64,000 nucleotides of DNA. It comes from Microtetraspora niveoalba (GTDB lineage: Bacteria > Actinomycetota > Actinomycetes > Streptosporangiales > Streptosporangiaceae). Shown here in pieces: positions 50,409 to 58,599 of the stretch. The first letter of the stretch is position 1. Every line of letters begins with the position of its first letter. Below the pieces are notes generated by a model. That model searched no databases. It saw only the letters and a program-made list of their open reading frames with translations, and was not told where the DNA came from. Where the stretch lies: the NCBI RefSeq assembly GCF_001570405.1, contig NZ_BBYM01000021.1, positions 62,001 through 126,000 on the forward strand. The letters are read 5' to 3'. The position numbers and the translations under genes are program-made.

Positions 50409-52247
50409 CTAGCGCGAGAGCTGCGACAGGTCGCGCGACGCCCCGGTCGAGGCGGAGGTCGTCAGCGCCGCGTACGCCTGGAGGGCCGCCGAGACCGGGC
50501 GGTGGCGGTCCCGCGGACGGTAGCCGCCCAGCTCGGCGAGCAGCCTCTCCCGGCGGGCGGCCAGCTCGCTCTCGGCCACCTTCAGCTCGATCGAGCGGCC
50601 CGGAATGTCGATCTCGACGAGGTCGCCGTTCTCGACCAGGGCGATGATCCCGCCCTCGGCCGCCTCGGGGGAGGCGTGGCCGATGGACAGGCCGGACGTG
50701 CCGCCGGAGAAGCGGCCGTCGGTGACCAGCGCGCACGCCTTGCCGAGGCCCTTGCCCTTGAGGAAGCTCGTGGGGTAGAGCATCTCCTGCATGCCCGGGC
50801 CGCCCTTGGGGCCCTCGTAGCGGATCACGACCACGTCGCCGGCCACGACCTTGCCGGCGAGGATGCCGTCGACCGCCTCCTCCTGCGACTCGAACACGAC
50901 GGCCGGACCCGAGAACTTCCAGATCGACTCGTCCACGCCCGCCGTCTTGACGATGCACCCGTCCGGGGCGATGTTGCCGTACAGCACGGCGAGGCCGCCG
51001 TCCTTGGTGTACGCGTGCTCGGCGTCGCGGATGCAGCCCTCGGACCGGTCGAGGTCGAGCGAGTCCCACCGGGCGTCCTGCGAGTACGCCTTGACGGTGC
51101 GGACGTTGCCGGGGGCCGCGTGCCAGAGCTCGACCGCCTCGTCCCGCACCTGCGGGGACTTGGGATCCCAGGCGGAGAGGTAGTCGCCGAGCGAGGACGC
51201 GTGGATGCTGTGCGTGTCCCGGTGCAGCAGCCCGGCGCGGTCGAGCTCGCCGAGGATGCCGGGGATGCCGCCGGCGCGGTGCACGTCCTCGACGTGGTAC
51301 TTCGCGGTCGCCGGCGCGACCTTGCACAGGCAGGGCACCCGCAGCGACAGCTCGTTGATCTCCTTGAGCCCGAAGTCCACGCCGGCCTCGCGGGCGGCGG
51401 CGAGCAGGTGGAGGATCGTGTTCGTGGAGCCGCCCATGGCGACGTCGAGCGCCATCGCGTTCTCGAACGCGTCGCGGGTGGCGATGCTCCTCGGCAGCAC
51501 CGACTCGTCGTCCTGCTCGTAGTAACGGCGGGCGATCTCGACGACCGTGCGGCCGGCCTCCTCGAACAGGGCCTTGCGCGCCTTGTGGGTGGCCAGGGTG
51601 GTGCCGTTGCCGGGCAGGGCCAGGCCGATCGCCTCGGTGAGGCAGTTCATCGAGTTGGCGGTGAACATGCCGCTGCAGGAGCCGCAGGTCGGGCAGGCGT
51701 TCTCCTCCATCTCGAGGAGGGCCTGGTCGCTCACGCTCTCGTCGGCCGCCGCGATCATCGGGTCGATCAGGTCGAGCTTGCGGCCGGGGGTCTTGCCCGC
51801 CTCCATGGGGCCGCCGGAGACGAACACCGTCGGGATGTTCAGCCGGAACGCGGCGAGCAGCATGCCCGGGGTGATCTTGTCGCAGTTGGAGACGCAGATC
51901 AGCGCGTCCGCGCAGTGGGCGTTGACCATGTACTCGACCGCGTCGGCGATGAGCTCGCGGGACGGCAGCGAGTACAGCATGCCGCCGTGACCCATGGCGA
52001 TGCCGTCGTCCACCGCGATCGTGTTGAACTCGCGGGGGATGGCCCCGGCCTCGCGCACCGCGGCGGCGACGACGTCGCCGACCTCGCGGAGGTGGACGTG
52101 ACCGGGGACGAACTGGGTGAAGCTGTTGGCCACCGCCACGATGGGCTTCCCGAAGTCACTCCCGGCTACACCGGTCGCCCGGAGCAGGGCCCGGGCACCG
52201 ACCATGTTTCTGCCGTGTGTGACCGTACGAGACCTGAGGGCTGGCAT
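50409..52247 (-). CDS. ilvD: Dihydroxy-acid dehydratase
   Basis: 612 aa, full length. It has [14 protein letters not shown] and [20 protein letters not shown] with the Fe-S cysteines, GLALPGNG, and the C-terminal [20 protein letters not shown]. It dehydrates dihydroxy acids to the 2-oxo acids of valine, isoleucine and pantothenate synthesis, with a 4Fe-4S (or 2Fe-2S) cluster. ATG 52247 is the only start that gives the family N-terminus ([18 protein letters not shown]). Hairpins follow it. Confidence 0.97.
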   Translation of the reverse strand: MPALRSRTVTHGRNMVGARALLRATGVAGSDFGKPIVAVANSFTQFVPGHVHLREVGDVVAAAVREAGAIPREFNTIAVDDGIAMGHGGMLYSLPSRELIADAVEYMVNAHCADALICVSNCDKITPGMLLAAFRLNIPTVFVSGGPMEAGKTPGRKLDLIDPMIAAADESVSDQALLEMEENACPTCGSCSGMFTANSMNCLTEAIGLALPGNGTTLATHKARKALFEEAGRTVVEIARRYYEQDDESVLPRSIATRDAFENAMALDVAMGGSTNTILHLLAAAREAGVDFGLKEINELSLRVPCLCKVAPATAKYHVEDVHRAGGIPGILGELDRAGLLHRDTHSIHASSLGDYLSAWDPKSPQVRDEAVELWHAAPGNVRTVKAYSQDARWDSLDLDRSEGCIRDAEHAYTKDGGLAVLYGNIAPDGCIVKTAGVDESIWKFSGPAVVFESQEEAVDGILAGKVVAGDVVVIRYEGPKGGPGMQEMLYPTSFLKGKGLGKACALVTDGRFSGGTSGLSIGHASPEAAEGGIIALVENGDLVEIDIPGRSIELKVAESELAARRERLLAELGGYRPRDRHRPVSAALQAYAALTTSASTGASRDLSQLSR

Positions 52248-52317
52248 GACGTCGCTCCCATCGAAGACAGTGAGTCCTCAAATGGTACGGCCGTCGCCGG
52301 AGGAAACCGGACGGCCC

Positions 52318-53151
52318 TCAGCTCTCCGGGTAACGCGGCGGCAGGACGCGCTCGGCGGCGCGGTAGATCGACTCGATCTCCGCCGTGGTGAGCGACCGCT
52401 CCCGCTTGGTGATCCACTTGCGGACCAGGCTGCCGGAGAAGACGTCCACCTCGCGGACGTTGAGAATGCGCCAGGGGATGGACGGCCCGTAGATCGCCAG
52501 GGAGGGGACCACCTGGATCTCGCGCCCGAGCGCCTTGCCGATCAGCTCGCTCGCCTGGGACGCCTCCCAGCGCGCCTCGTCCAGACGCGGCTTCTGGTTG
52601 AACGGCCCGTGGAACAGCTTGCGGTGTGACTGCACCCGCACCGGCAGCCGCTTGTCCCACTTCTCGGAGTCGACGGCGTAGACACCGGTCGGGCCGATCA
52701 CCAGATGGTCGATCTGCGCGTCGCTGCCCGGGACGGCGCGGGCGTGGAGCGTGCGGTAGCCGCTGCGCTCCAGCCGCTTGAGCTGGTACTCGGTGCGCCG
52801 CTCGGCCGCCGAGGGGCGCCGCCACGCGGGGATCGAGGAGACGCTGCGCGCCCGATACACGGTGTCGGCGATGGCGGCGACGATCGCCGCGGTCAGGCCG
52901 ATGCGCCAGCCGCCGAGCAGGAACCCGACCACCACGCCGGCGGCGAGGGCGATCAGCGCGCGTCGGCCCAGGTGGTGGTACTCGGGCCGCCTGACGAGAC
53001 CCTTGAGCGAGGCCCGCTCCACAGGAGCGTGGGTGGTCGCGGGAGCCTCTTCTGGCTGCGTCGAGGGTCGCTCTGACGACTGGTCACTCACCCAGATCGG
53101 TGACGTATCGTGACCGTCTTCTGGCGCTAGACCGGTATCCACATCACTCAC
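52318..53151 (-). CDS. NERD domain membrane protein
   Basis: 277 aa from a GTG. A polar, acidic N-terminus (about 1-60) is followed by two hydrophobic segments (ALIALAAGVVVGFLLGGW and IGLTAAIVAAIADTV). The NERD nuclease-related domain follows, with ERRTEYQLKRLERSGYRTLHARAVPGSDAQIDHLVIGPTGVYAVD in part (QIDHLVIGPTGVYAVD is diagnostic). NERD relates to endonuclease folds, but activity here is unproven. It is divergent from the amidase gene. Confidence 0.85.
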   Translation of the reverse strand: MSDVDTGLAPEDGHDTSPIWVSDQSSERPSTQPEEAPATTHAPVERASLKGLVRRPEYHHLGRRALIALAAGVVVGFLLGGWRIGLTAAIVAAIADTVYRARSVSSIPAWRRPSAAERRTEYQLKRLERSGYRTLHARAVPGSDAQIDHLVIGPTGVYAVDSEKWDKRLPVRVQSHRKLFHGPFNQKPRLDEARWEASQASELIGKALGREIQVVPSLAIYGPSIPWRILNVREVDVFSGSLVRKWITKRERSLTTAEIESIYRAAERVLPPRYPES

Positions 53152-53284
53152 CGTAGTTGAGCTCTCGGCGGCTTGCCTAGTGTTGGGGGGTTCATACTTT
53201 TGTGGCGGGCTTCACCGGATTGATCGGCCCAGTAGGTGGGTATCGTCTCTAGATATCTTCGCGCCGCGGGCCTACCGTTCGGGA

Positions 53285-54706
53285 GTGGCCCACATTCACG
53301 ATCTTACTGCGCTGGAGCAGGCGGCAGCCGTGCGAAACGGGGAACTGTCGCCTGTGGAGATCACCGAGCACTATCTGGAGCGCGCCGAGCGGTTGAACGG
53401 CGAGGTGGGCGCCTTCGTCACCCTCACCGCCGACCGGGCCCTCGACGAGGCGCGCAAACTGGAGGCGCGGGTCCTCGACGCGGAGGACGCGCCCCCGCTC
53501 CTCGGCGTGCCGATCCCGATCAAGGACCTCAACCTGGTTAAGGACGTGCCGACCTTCTTCGGCTCCGCCACGTACGAGGGGTTCGTCGCGCCGGTGGACG
53601 ACAGCGTCGTCGAGCGGCTGCGCGACGCGGGCACCGTCATGCTCGGCAAGACGAGCACGCCCGAGTTCGGGCTGCCGTGCTACACGGAGACCGCCGTGGG
53701 CCCGCCCGCGCGTACGCCCTGGGACCTGTCACGGTCCGCCGGCGGGTCGAGCGGGGGAGCGGCCGCCGCCGTCGCCGCCGGCCTGGCCCCCGCCGCGCAC
53801 GGCAGCGACGGGGCCGGCTCCATCCGCATCCCCTCGTCGGTGTGCGGCCTGTACGGCATCAAGCCGACCCGGGGCCGCATCTCGTTCGCGCCGATCGTCC
53901 CGGATCTCGCGGGCCTGTCCACCAACGGCCCGATCGCGCGCGACGTCGCCGACGCGGCGGCGCTGCTCGACGTGATGACCCACAACAACCCCGGCGACCT
54001 GTACTGGGCTCCGCCGCCGGAGCGCGGCTCGTTCTCCGCCTACGTGGGGGTCGATCCCGGCCGGCTGCGGATCGCGAGGTACGCCACCCCGGCCGTCCCC
54101 GACGCGGACGTGCACCCGGAGGTCCTGGCCGCATACGAGAGCGCGTCGGCGGTGCTGGAGTCCCTCGGGCACGAGGTGGTGGACATCGCGCCCCCGTTCG
54201 GCGCCGACATGGTGCCCGAGTTCGTGAAGCTGTGGTTCACGTTCGCGTGCATGCACCCGGTGGCCGAGGGCATGGAGTCCCGGCTGCGCCCGCTCACGGC
54301 CTGGCTGCGGGAGCGCGGCTTCGCGACCCCGGCCCCCGACTTCCTCAAGGCGCAGGCCGCGCTCCAGCTCGCCACCCGTTTCGCGCTGCTCGTCACCGAC
54401 GAGTACGACGCGGTGCTGACACCCACCGTCACCCGGCCGCCGGTCCCGGTCGGCTGGTTCGAGGACGTGGACACGCCGGAGGAGACCTTCGAACGGATGA
54501 AGCGCTTCGCGCCGTTCGCCGCCACGTACAACATCAGCGGGCAGCCGGCGGTCAACCTGCCGCTGTACTGGACGCCCGACGGGCTGCCGATCGGCGTCAT
54601 GCTGGCCGGGCGGTTCGGCGACGAGGGGACGCTCATCTCGCTCTCCGCTCAGGTGGAGGCGTCCGTGGGCGGCTTCTGGGGCGAGCGCCGCCCGTCCGTG
54701 TGGTAG
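53285..54706 (+). CDS. Amidase (amidase signature family)
   Basis: 473 aa. The signature has IPIKDLN with the catalytic Lys, then SAGGSSGGAAAAVAAG and HGSDGAGSIRIPSS holding the cis-Ser and nucleophilic Ser. The C-terminus has TYNISGQPAVNLPLYW. It hydrolyses an amide bond of an unknown compound and is not GatA-like in its neighbours (no gatB/C). GTG 53285 is chosen because homologues begin near AHIHDLTALEQAAAV; the ribosome site is poor, so the start is uncertain. Confidence 0.92.
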   Translation: MAHIHDLTALEQAAAVRNGELSPVEITEHYLERAERLNGEVGAFVTLTADRALDEARKLEARVLDAEDAPPLLGVPIPIKDLNLVKDVPTFFGSATYEGFVAPVDDSVVERLRDAGTVMLGKTSTPEFGLPCYTETAVGPPARTPWDLSRSAGGSSGGAAAAVAAGLAPAAHGSDGAGSIRIPSSVCGLYGIKPTRGRISFAPIVPDLAGLSTNGPIARDVADAAALLDVMTHNNPGDLYWAPPPERGSFSAYVGVDPGRLRIARYATPAVPDADVHPEVLAAYESASAVLESLGHEVVDIAPPFGADMVPEFVKLWFTFACMHPVAEGMESRLRPLTAWLRERGFATPAPDFLKAQAALQLATRFALLVTDEYDAVLTPTVTRPPVPVGWFEDVDTPEETFERMKRFAPFAATYNISGQPAVNLPLYWTPDGLPIGVMLAGRFGDEGTLISLSAQVEASVGGFWGERRPSVW

Positions 54707-54766
54707 CCGCGCGGCGGGCGGGAGGCGGGCTCGACCCGCTCTCATCTGCGGAGTTACGTTGATGAG

Positions 54767-55060
54767 GTGCACAGTGAGCTGCAGATCGCCGGATTCCTCA
54801 TCGGGACGGCGGCGGGACTGTTCCTGCTGATCTCCGTGGTGGTCCTCGCGTTCGGGCGCCCGGCCAGGACGCGGGAGGTCTCGGACGGGGTGGTCTGGTT
54901 CGGCGGGCCGGGGGAGACCGAGCACGGGGCCGAAACGAACATCCTCGTGCTCACGGGCCGGCCGCCGCACTGGCTGCCGTCGTACGAGGTCGACTGGAGG
55001 GCGATGGCCGCGGCGGCGGAGCCGCGGCGCCATACCGGCGGCGCCTCCATGGGGTGGTGA
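54767..55060 (+). CDS. Small membrane protein upstream of DUF5130 gene
   Basis: 97 aa from GTG. One N-terminal transmembrane helix (IAGFLIGTAAGLFLLISVVVLAF) precedes a short polar region with WFGGPGETEHGAE and LVLTGRPPHWLPSYEVDWRAM. Its TGA overlaps a GTG start of the DUF5130 gene. Such a pair is common in Streptosporangiales, as far as I recall. The function is unknown. Confidence 0.72.
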   Translation: MHSELQIAGFLIGTAAGLFLLISVVVLAFGRPARTREVSDGVVWFGGPGETEHGAETNILVLTGRPPHWLPSYEVDWRAMAAAAEPRRHTGGASMGW

Positions 55061-55425
55061 GGGCCGTGCGTACGCTGACCCCGTTGCAGATCGACGACAT
55101 CCGGTCCGTGCAGAAGGCGGCCGAGGCCCGCACCGGGCTGCGCTTCGCCGTCTATGTGGGGCGGGCCGACGGAGCCGGGCGGGAGTTCGCCGAGCGGCTC
55201 CACGCCGCGCTCGACGACGACGCCGACAAGGCGGTCCTCATCACGGTGGACGTGGAGGCCCGGGCACTGGAGATCGTGACGGGCGAGCGGGCCAGGAAGT
55301 TCGTCACGGACGCCGAGTGCCGGCTGGTGGCGGCCTCCATGGTGGGCGCCTTCGGCGCGGGCGACCTGGCCGGCGGCCTGATCACCGGGATCGCCGCCCT
55401 CGCCGACTGCGCCGCCCGGGTCTAG
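55057..55425 (+). CDS. DUF5130 family protein (TPM-like)
   Basis: 122 aa. It reads LTPLQIDDIRSVQKAAEARTGLRFAVYVG, AVLITVDVEARALEIVTGERARKFV and GDLAGGLITGIAALADCA. This resembles the TPM/DUF5130 fold, which often associates with membrane processes. GTG 55057 (overlap GTGA) is chosen; GTG 55054 or 55066 are alternatives. It ends 4 bases into the convergent unknown gene. Confidence 0.82.
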   Translation: MRAVRTLTPLQIDDIRSVQKAAEARTGLRFAVYVGRADGAGREFAERLHAALDDDADKAVLITVDVEARALEIVTGERARKFVTDAECRLVAASMVGAFGAGDLAGGLITGIAALADCAARV

Positions 55426-56396
55426 CTCTCCTCCAGCAGCTTCACCAGGTGGGCGGACACGTCGGCCAGCAGGGAGGCCGGCCGTACGGGGGAGGCGGCG
55501 ACGGCGGAGAACAGGCCGGGCAGCCCGGGCAGGGCGAAACCGTCGTCCTCGGTGGCCCGGTGGCCGACCTCGTTCTTGTCCAGGGCCGAGCGGCTGCGCT
55601 GCCACGCCTCCTGGACCTCCTCCGGCGACGGCACGCCGAACCCGTGGCCGACCGGGGCCGCGTGGCGCAGCCGTACGAGCGGGGTCTCGGCGAAGGCGAG
55701 CGCGACCCGGGCGCGGAGCGCGAGATCGTCCCTGCCGGGCACCCAGTCCATCGCCGTGCAGGGGGTGCGGCATCGGGCCACGCAGGTGGCGAGGGCGCCC
55801 GCGACCTGGCTGTGCTGCCGGTCGAAGTAGGCGCGCCAGCCCTGGCCCGGCTCGACCGCCACCCGGAGCGTCCGCTCGGCCGCGGACTGCTCCGACCTCG
55901 TGTGGTCGCACTCCCGGTCGCCGATCGAGCCGAACCTGCTGCCCGGGGCGCGCAGCCCCTCCGGCCAGAGCACCGGGTCGCCCGCATGGCCGAGGGCGGG
56001 CTCGAAGGCGAGCAGCGGGAGGTACTCGCTGGCGATGTGGACGGCCGAGATCATCGCGCTGAGCTCGCGCCGCCGCCAGCGGATGTCGATCACCTCGAGG
56101 AGCAGCGCGTACGAGGGCCGCAGCGACTCCAGCGCGCCGCGAGGCTGCTCACGGGGCGTCTGCGGCATGTGGCAGGCGCGGGCGCGGCGGCGCAGGTCGC
56201 CCGGGACGCTGCGCGCGTCGCTGTCGTCGGCGAAGTCCTCGGCGTCGAGGGTGAGGAGCCGCTGGCCGAACTCGCACACGAAGGCGACCTCGTCGGCGGG
56301 CCCTCCCGGACCGAGGACCTCGGGAGCGAGCGCTCCCACGTCACCGAACGAATACCTCTGGGCGAGCGCGATCAACAGGTCCCTGGCCGATTTCAT
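55422..56396 (-). CDS. Conserved protein of unknown function
   Basis: 324 aa, mostly helical by eye. It has a Cys-rich stretch ATCVARCRTPC near the middle, the phrase RWRRRELSAMISAVHIASEYLPLLAFEPALGHAGDP in part, and an acidic C-terminus. ATG 56396 has AAGGTGA upstream. I do not recognise the family. It lies downstream of and parallel to the DUF2207/LemA pair, 25 bases away, and its 3' end overlaps the DUF5130 gene. Confidence 0.65.
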   Translation of the reverse strand: MKSARDLLIALAQRYSFGDVGALAPEVLGPGGPADEVAFVCEFGQRLLTLDAEDFADDSDARSVPGDLRRRARACHMPQTPREQPRGALESLRPSYALLLEVIDIRWRRRELSAMISAVHIASEYLPLLAFEPALGHAGDPVLWPEGLRAPGSRFGSIGDRECDHTRSEQSAAERTLRVAVEPGQGWRAYFDRQHSQVAGALATCVARCRTPCTAMDWVPGRDDLALRARVALAFAETPLVRLRHAAPVGHGFGVPSPEEVQEAWQRSRSALDKNEVGHRATEDDGFALPGLPGLFSAVAASPVRPASLLADVSAHLVKLLEES

Positions 56397-56421
56397 CGAA
56401 TCACCTTCTCACGGCCCACCG

Positions 56422-57840
56422 TCATTCCTGACGGGTGTCGAAGATCCGCACCTCTCCGAGGTTCTCGGGGGCGTTCACGCGGTGCTCGCCGGTGTCGTCG
56501 TATCCGGCCGTTCCCCGCAGCCGGGACCGTTCGACCACCTCGATCGTGTGGATCCAGCCGAGCTTCCTGCCCACGCGGGCCCGGACCTTCTCTCCCTCGG
56601 ACAGGGAGCCCCACAGGTCCGCGCCGATGCCGTACGCCTTCACCTCGCGGGCGCGGCCGTCGTCGATCGCGCACCAGTGGGCGTACTTGGGGTCGTCGTT
56701 GCCCTTGGTGCCGACGCGGAAGCGGCGGAGCCGGACGATCTGCCCCTCGACCACGACCTTGCCCATCAGATCGACGATCGCGTACGCCAGCGGCACGCCC
56801 GCGGCGACGGCGGCGACGGCGAGGGCGCAGGGGAGGACGAGCGCGTCGGGCGCCAGGCCCACCGCCGACACGACGAGGAGCACGATCCAGGTCCAGAAGC
56901 CCGCGAAGAATCCCGCGGCCAGGGCGCGGAACAACATCGGCCCCGGCTCCCGCGCCCACAGGAGGCGCCGCGGATAGCGGACGTGCACGACGTGCCACAT
57001 GCCGCCGTAGTCGGACCAGGCCCGCCGGTCGTCGGCCGGGACGCTGACCGGGAGGCTGATCACGGCGCGCGGGGCGAGACCGAGCGCCGCCGCGTAGGCG
57101 AGGTGCCGTCCCCAGATCGTGACGGACGCCGCGGGCTGCTCCGCGAACCGGCCGGTGGCCGCCAGGTGCCCGCGCACGCCGAGCCACTCTCCGGCGGCCC
57201 GCGCGCCGCTCGCCGTGCCACGTTCCCCGTTGAGCCGGCCCATCAGCGCCATGAGCAGGGCGAAGGTCACCACCGCGCCGCCCAGGCCGCCCTCGTGCTC
57301 GTCGTCGCTCACCGTCACCGCGACGGCGACCGCGAGGGAGGGCACGGCCGCCGCCGCGGTGAGCACGGCGGCCTGCGCCCTGCTCCATCGGGGCCGGGAC
57401 AGGCCGAGCGCCCTGGCCTCCACGATGACCTTCCTGCGGAAGCTCTTCCACCACCGGCCGAGGTTCCGCGACCCCTCGGCCAGCGCGCCGGTCGCCACGA
57501 CGCCGTCCACCGCGAGCGACCTGACGTGGTCGTAGACGAGCTTCTCGTACGGCTTGAGGTCGCCGGGGTCGCGGCGGAGCCGTACGAGGGACAGCTCGGG
57601 GCCGATCTCCTCGATCCGCACGGCCCCCCTCGCGGCGAGGTCGAGCAGGGTCGCCGAGGCGGCCTCGTCGCACAGCCGCCAGCCGCCGGTGATCAGGTCG
57701 ACGATCGCGGGGGAGTGGGGGGCGAGCTCGCCGGTCGGCGGCGCCGCCGCGACCTCGGGGTTGCGGGTGGCGACGGCCAGCGCGGCCAGGAGCAGCAGCC
57801 AGAGCACGAGGGCCGCGGCGGCGGCCGTCCAGGCGAGCAT
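56422..57840 (-). CDS. DUF2207-type predicted membrane protein
   Basis: 472 aa. An N-terminal transmembrane helix is followed by the winged-helix-like region (AASATLLDLAARGAVRIEEIG, YEKLVYDHVRSLA) and pairs of helices with GRHLAYAAALGLA, features of the C-terminal half of DUF2207 proteins. The N-terminal DUF2207 beta domain is missing. ATG 57840 lies 2 bases after the lemA stop. Association with LemA is typical of this family; the function is unknown. Confidence 0.8.
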   Translation of the reverse strand: MLAWTAAAAALVLWLLLLAALAVATRNPEVAAAPPTGELAPHSPAIVDLITGGWRLCDEAASATLLDLAARGAVRIEEIGPELSLVRLRRDPGDLKPYEKLVYDHVRSLAVDGVVATGALAEGSRNLGRWWKSFRRKVIVEARALGLSRPRWSRAQAAVLTAAAAVPSLAVAVAVTVSDDEHEGGLGGAVVTFALLMALMGRLNGERGTASGARAAGEWLGVRGHLAATGRFAEQPAASVTIWGRHLAYAAALGLAPRAVISLPVSVPADDRRAWSDYGGMWHVVHVRYPRRLLWAREPGPMLFRALAAGFFAGFWTWIVLLVVSAVGLAPDALVLPCALAVAAVAAGVPLAYAIVDLMGKVVVEGQIVRLRRFRVGTKGNDDPKYAHWCAIDDGRAREVKAYGIGADLWGSLSEGEKVRARVGRKLGWIHTIEVVERSRLRGTAGYDDTGEHRVNAPENLGEVRIFDTRQE

Positions 57841-57842
57841 GG

Positions 57843-58394
57843 TCAGAACCGCACCTGGACGGGGCCGCGCTCCTCGCCGGGAGCCTGGAAGTACTCGCGG
57901 GCGGCGAAACCGGTCATGCCCGCGACGATGTTGGCCGGCACCGTCTGGATCGCGTTGTTGTAGGTGAGGACCGCGTCGTTGTAGTACTGCCGGGAGTAGG
58001 CGATGCGGTTCTCGGTGTCCGACAGCTCCTCCTGGAGCTCGGCGAAGTTCCGGCTGGCCTTGAGGTCGGGGTACGCCTCGGCCAGCGCGAACAGGCCCTT
58101 CAACGCGCCGGAGAGGGCGTCCTCCGCCGCCGCCTGGTCCTGCGGGGTCCGGGCGCCCACCGCCCGGGAGCGCGCGGCGACGACGGCTTCGAGCGCCTGC
58201 CGCTCGTGGGCGGCGTATCCATTGACGGTCTCGACGAGATTGGGGATCAGGTCGTGCCGGCGTCTGAGCTGCACGTCGATCTGGGCCCAGGCGTTGTCCA
58301 CCGCGCCCCGCCTGCGGACCAGGCCGTTGTAGAGCGACACGGCGGCGAGCAGGAGCAGCACGGCGACGACGGCGACGACGACGAGTGTGATCAC
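57843..58394 (-). CDS. LemA family protein
   Basis: 183 aa. One N-terminal transmembrane helix (ITLVVVAVVAVLLLLAAVSLYN) is followed by the LemA coiled helices: RRGAVDNAWAQIDVQLRRRHDLIPNLVETVNGYAAHE and SRNFAELQEELSDTENRIAYSRQYYNDAVLTYNN in parts. GTG 58394 is preferred (GAGGAGG upstream); an upstream start at 58421 is less likely. It precedes DUF2207 by 2 bases. Confidence 0.92.
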   Translation of the reverse strand: MITLVVVAVVAVLLLLAAVSLYNGLVRRRGAVDNAWAQIDVQLRRRHDLIPNLVETVNGYAAHERQALEAVVAARSRAVGARTPQDQAAAEDALSGALKGLFALAEAYPDLKASRNFAELQEELSDTENRIAYSRQYYNDAVLTYNNAIQTVPANIVAGMTGFAAREYFQAPGEERGPVQVRF

Positions 58395-58541
58395 GGGGGG
58401 CCTCCTCGGGGTCGGGCACACGGTAGACGCGGCGTGCCGCCCTGTAAACGGCTCGACGCCGCAATGTCACCCGCGGTGGCTTGCGCCGTGCTTGCGCCGG
58501 GCTTGCATCCGGCCCCGTGGGGACGCCGCCCGGAGGCGGAC

Positions 58542-58580
58542 ACGGGAAAGGCCCCGGCGGTGCGCCGGGGCCTTTCCCGT
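58542..58580 (-). terminator. Terminator hairpin after pepN
   Basis: A perfect 18-bp stem ACGGGAAAGGCCCCGGCG (58542-58559) and its complement at 58563-58580 with a 3-base GTG loop, 20 bases past the pepN stop. One of the strongest hairpins in the window. Confidence 0.88.
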
Positions 58581-58599
58581 CGGATCGGATGGAGCCGGG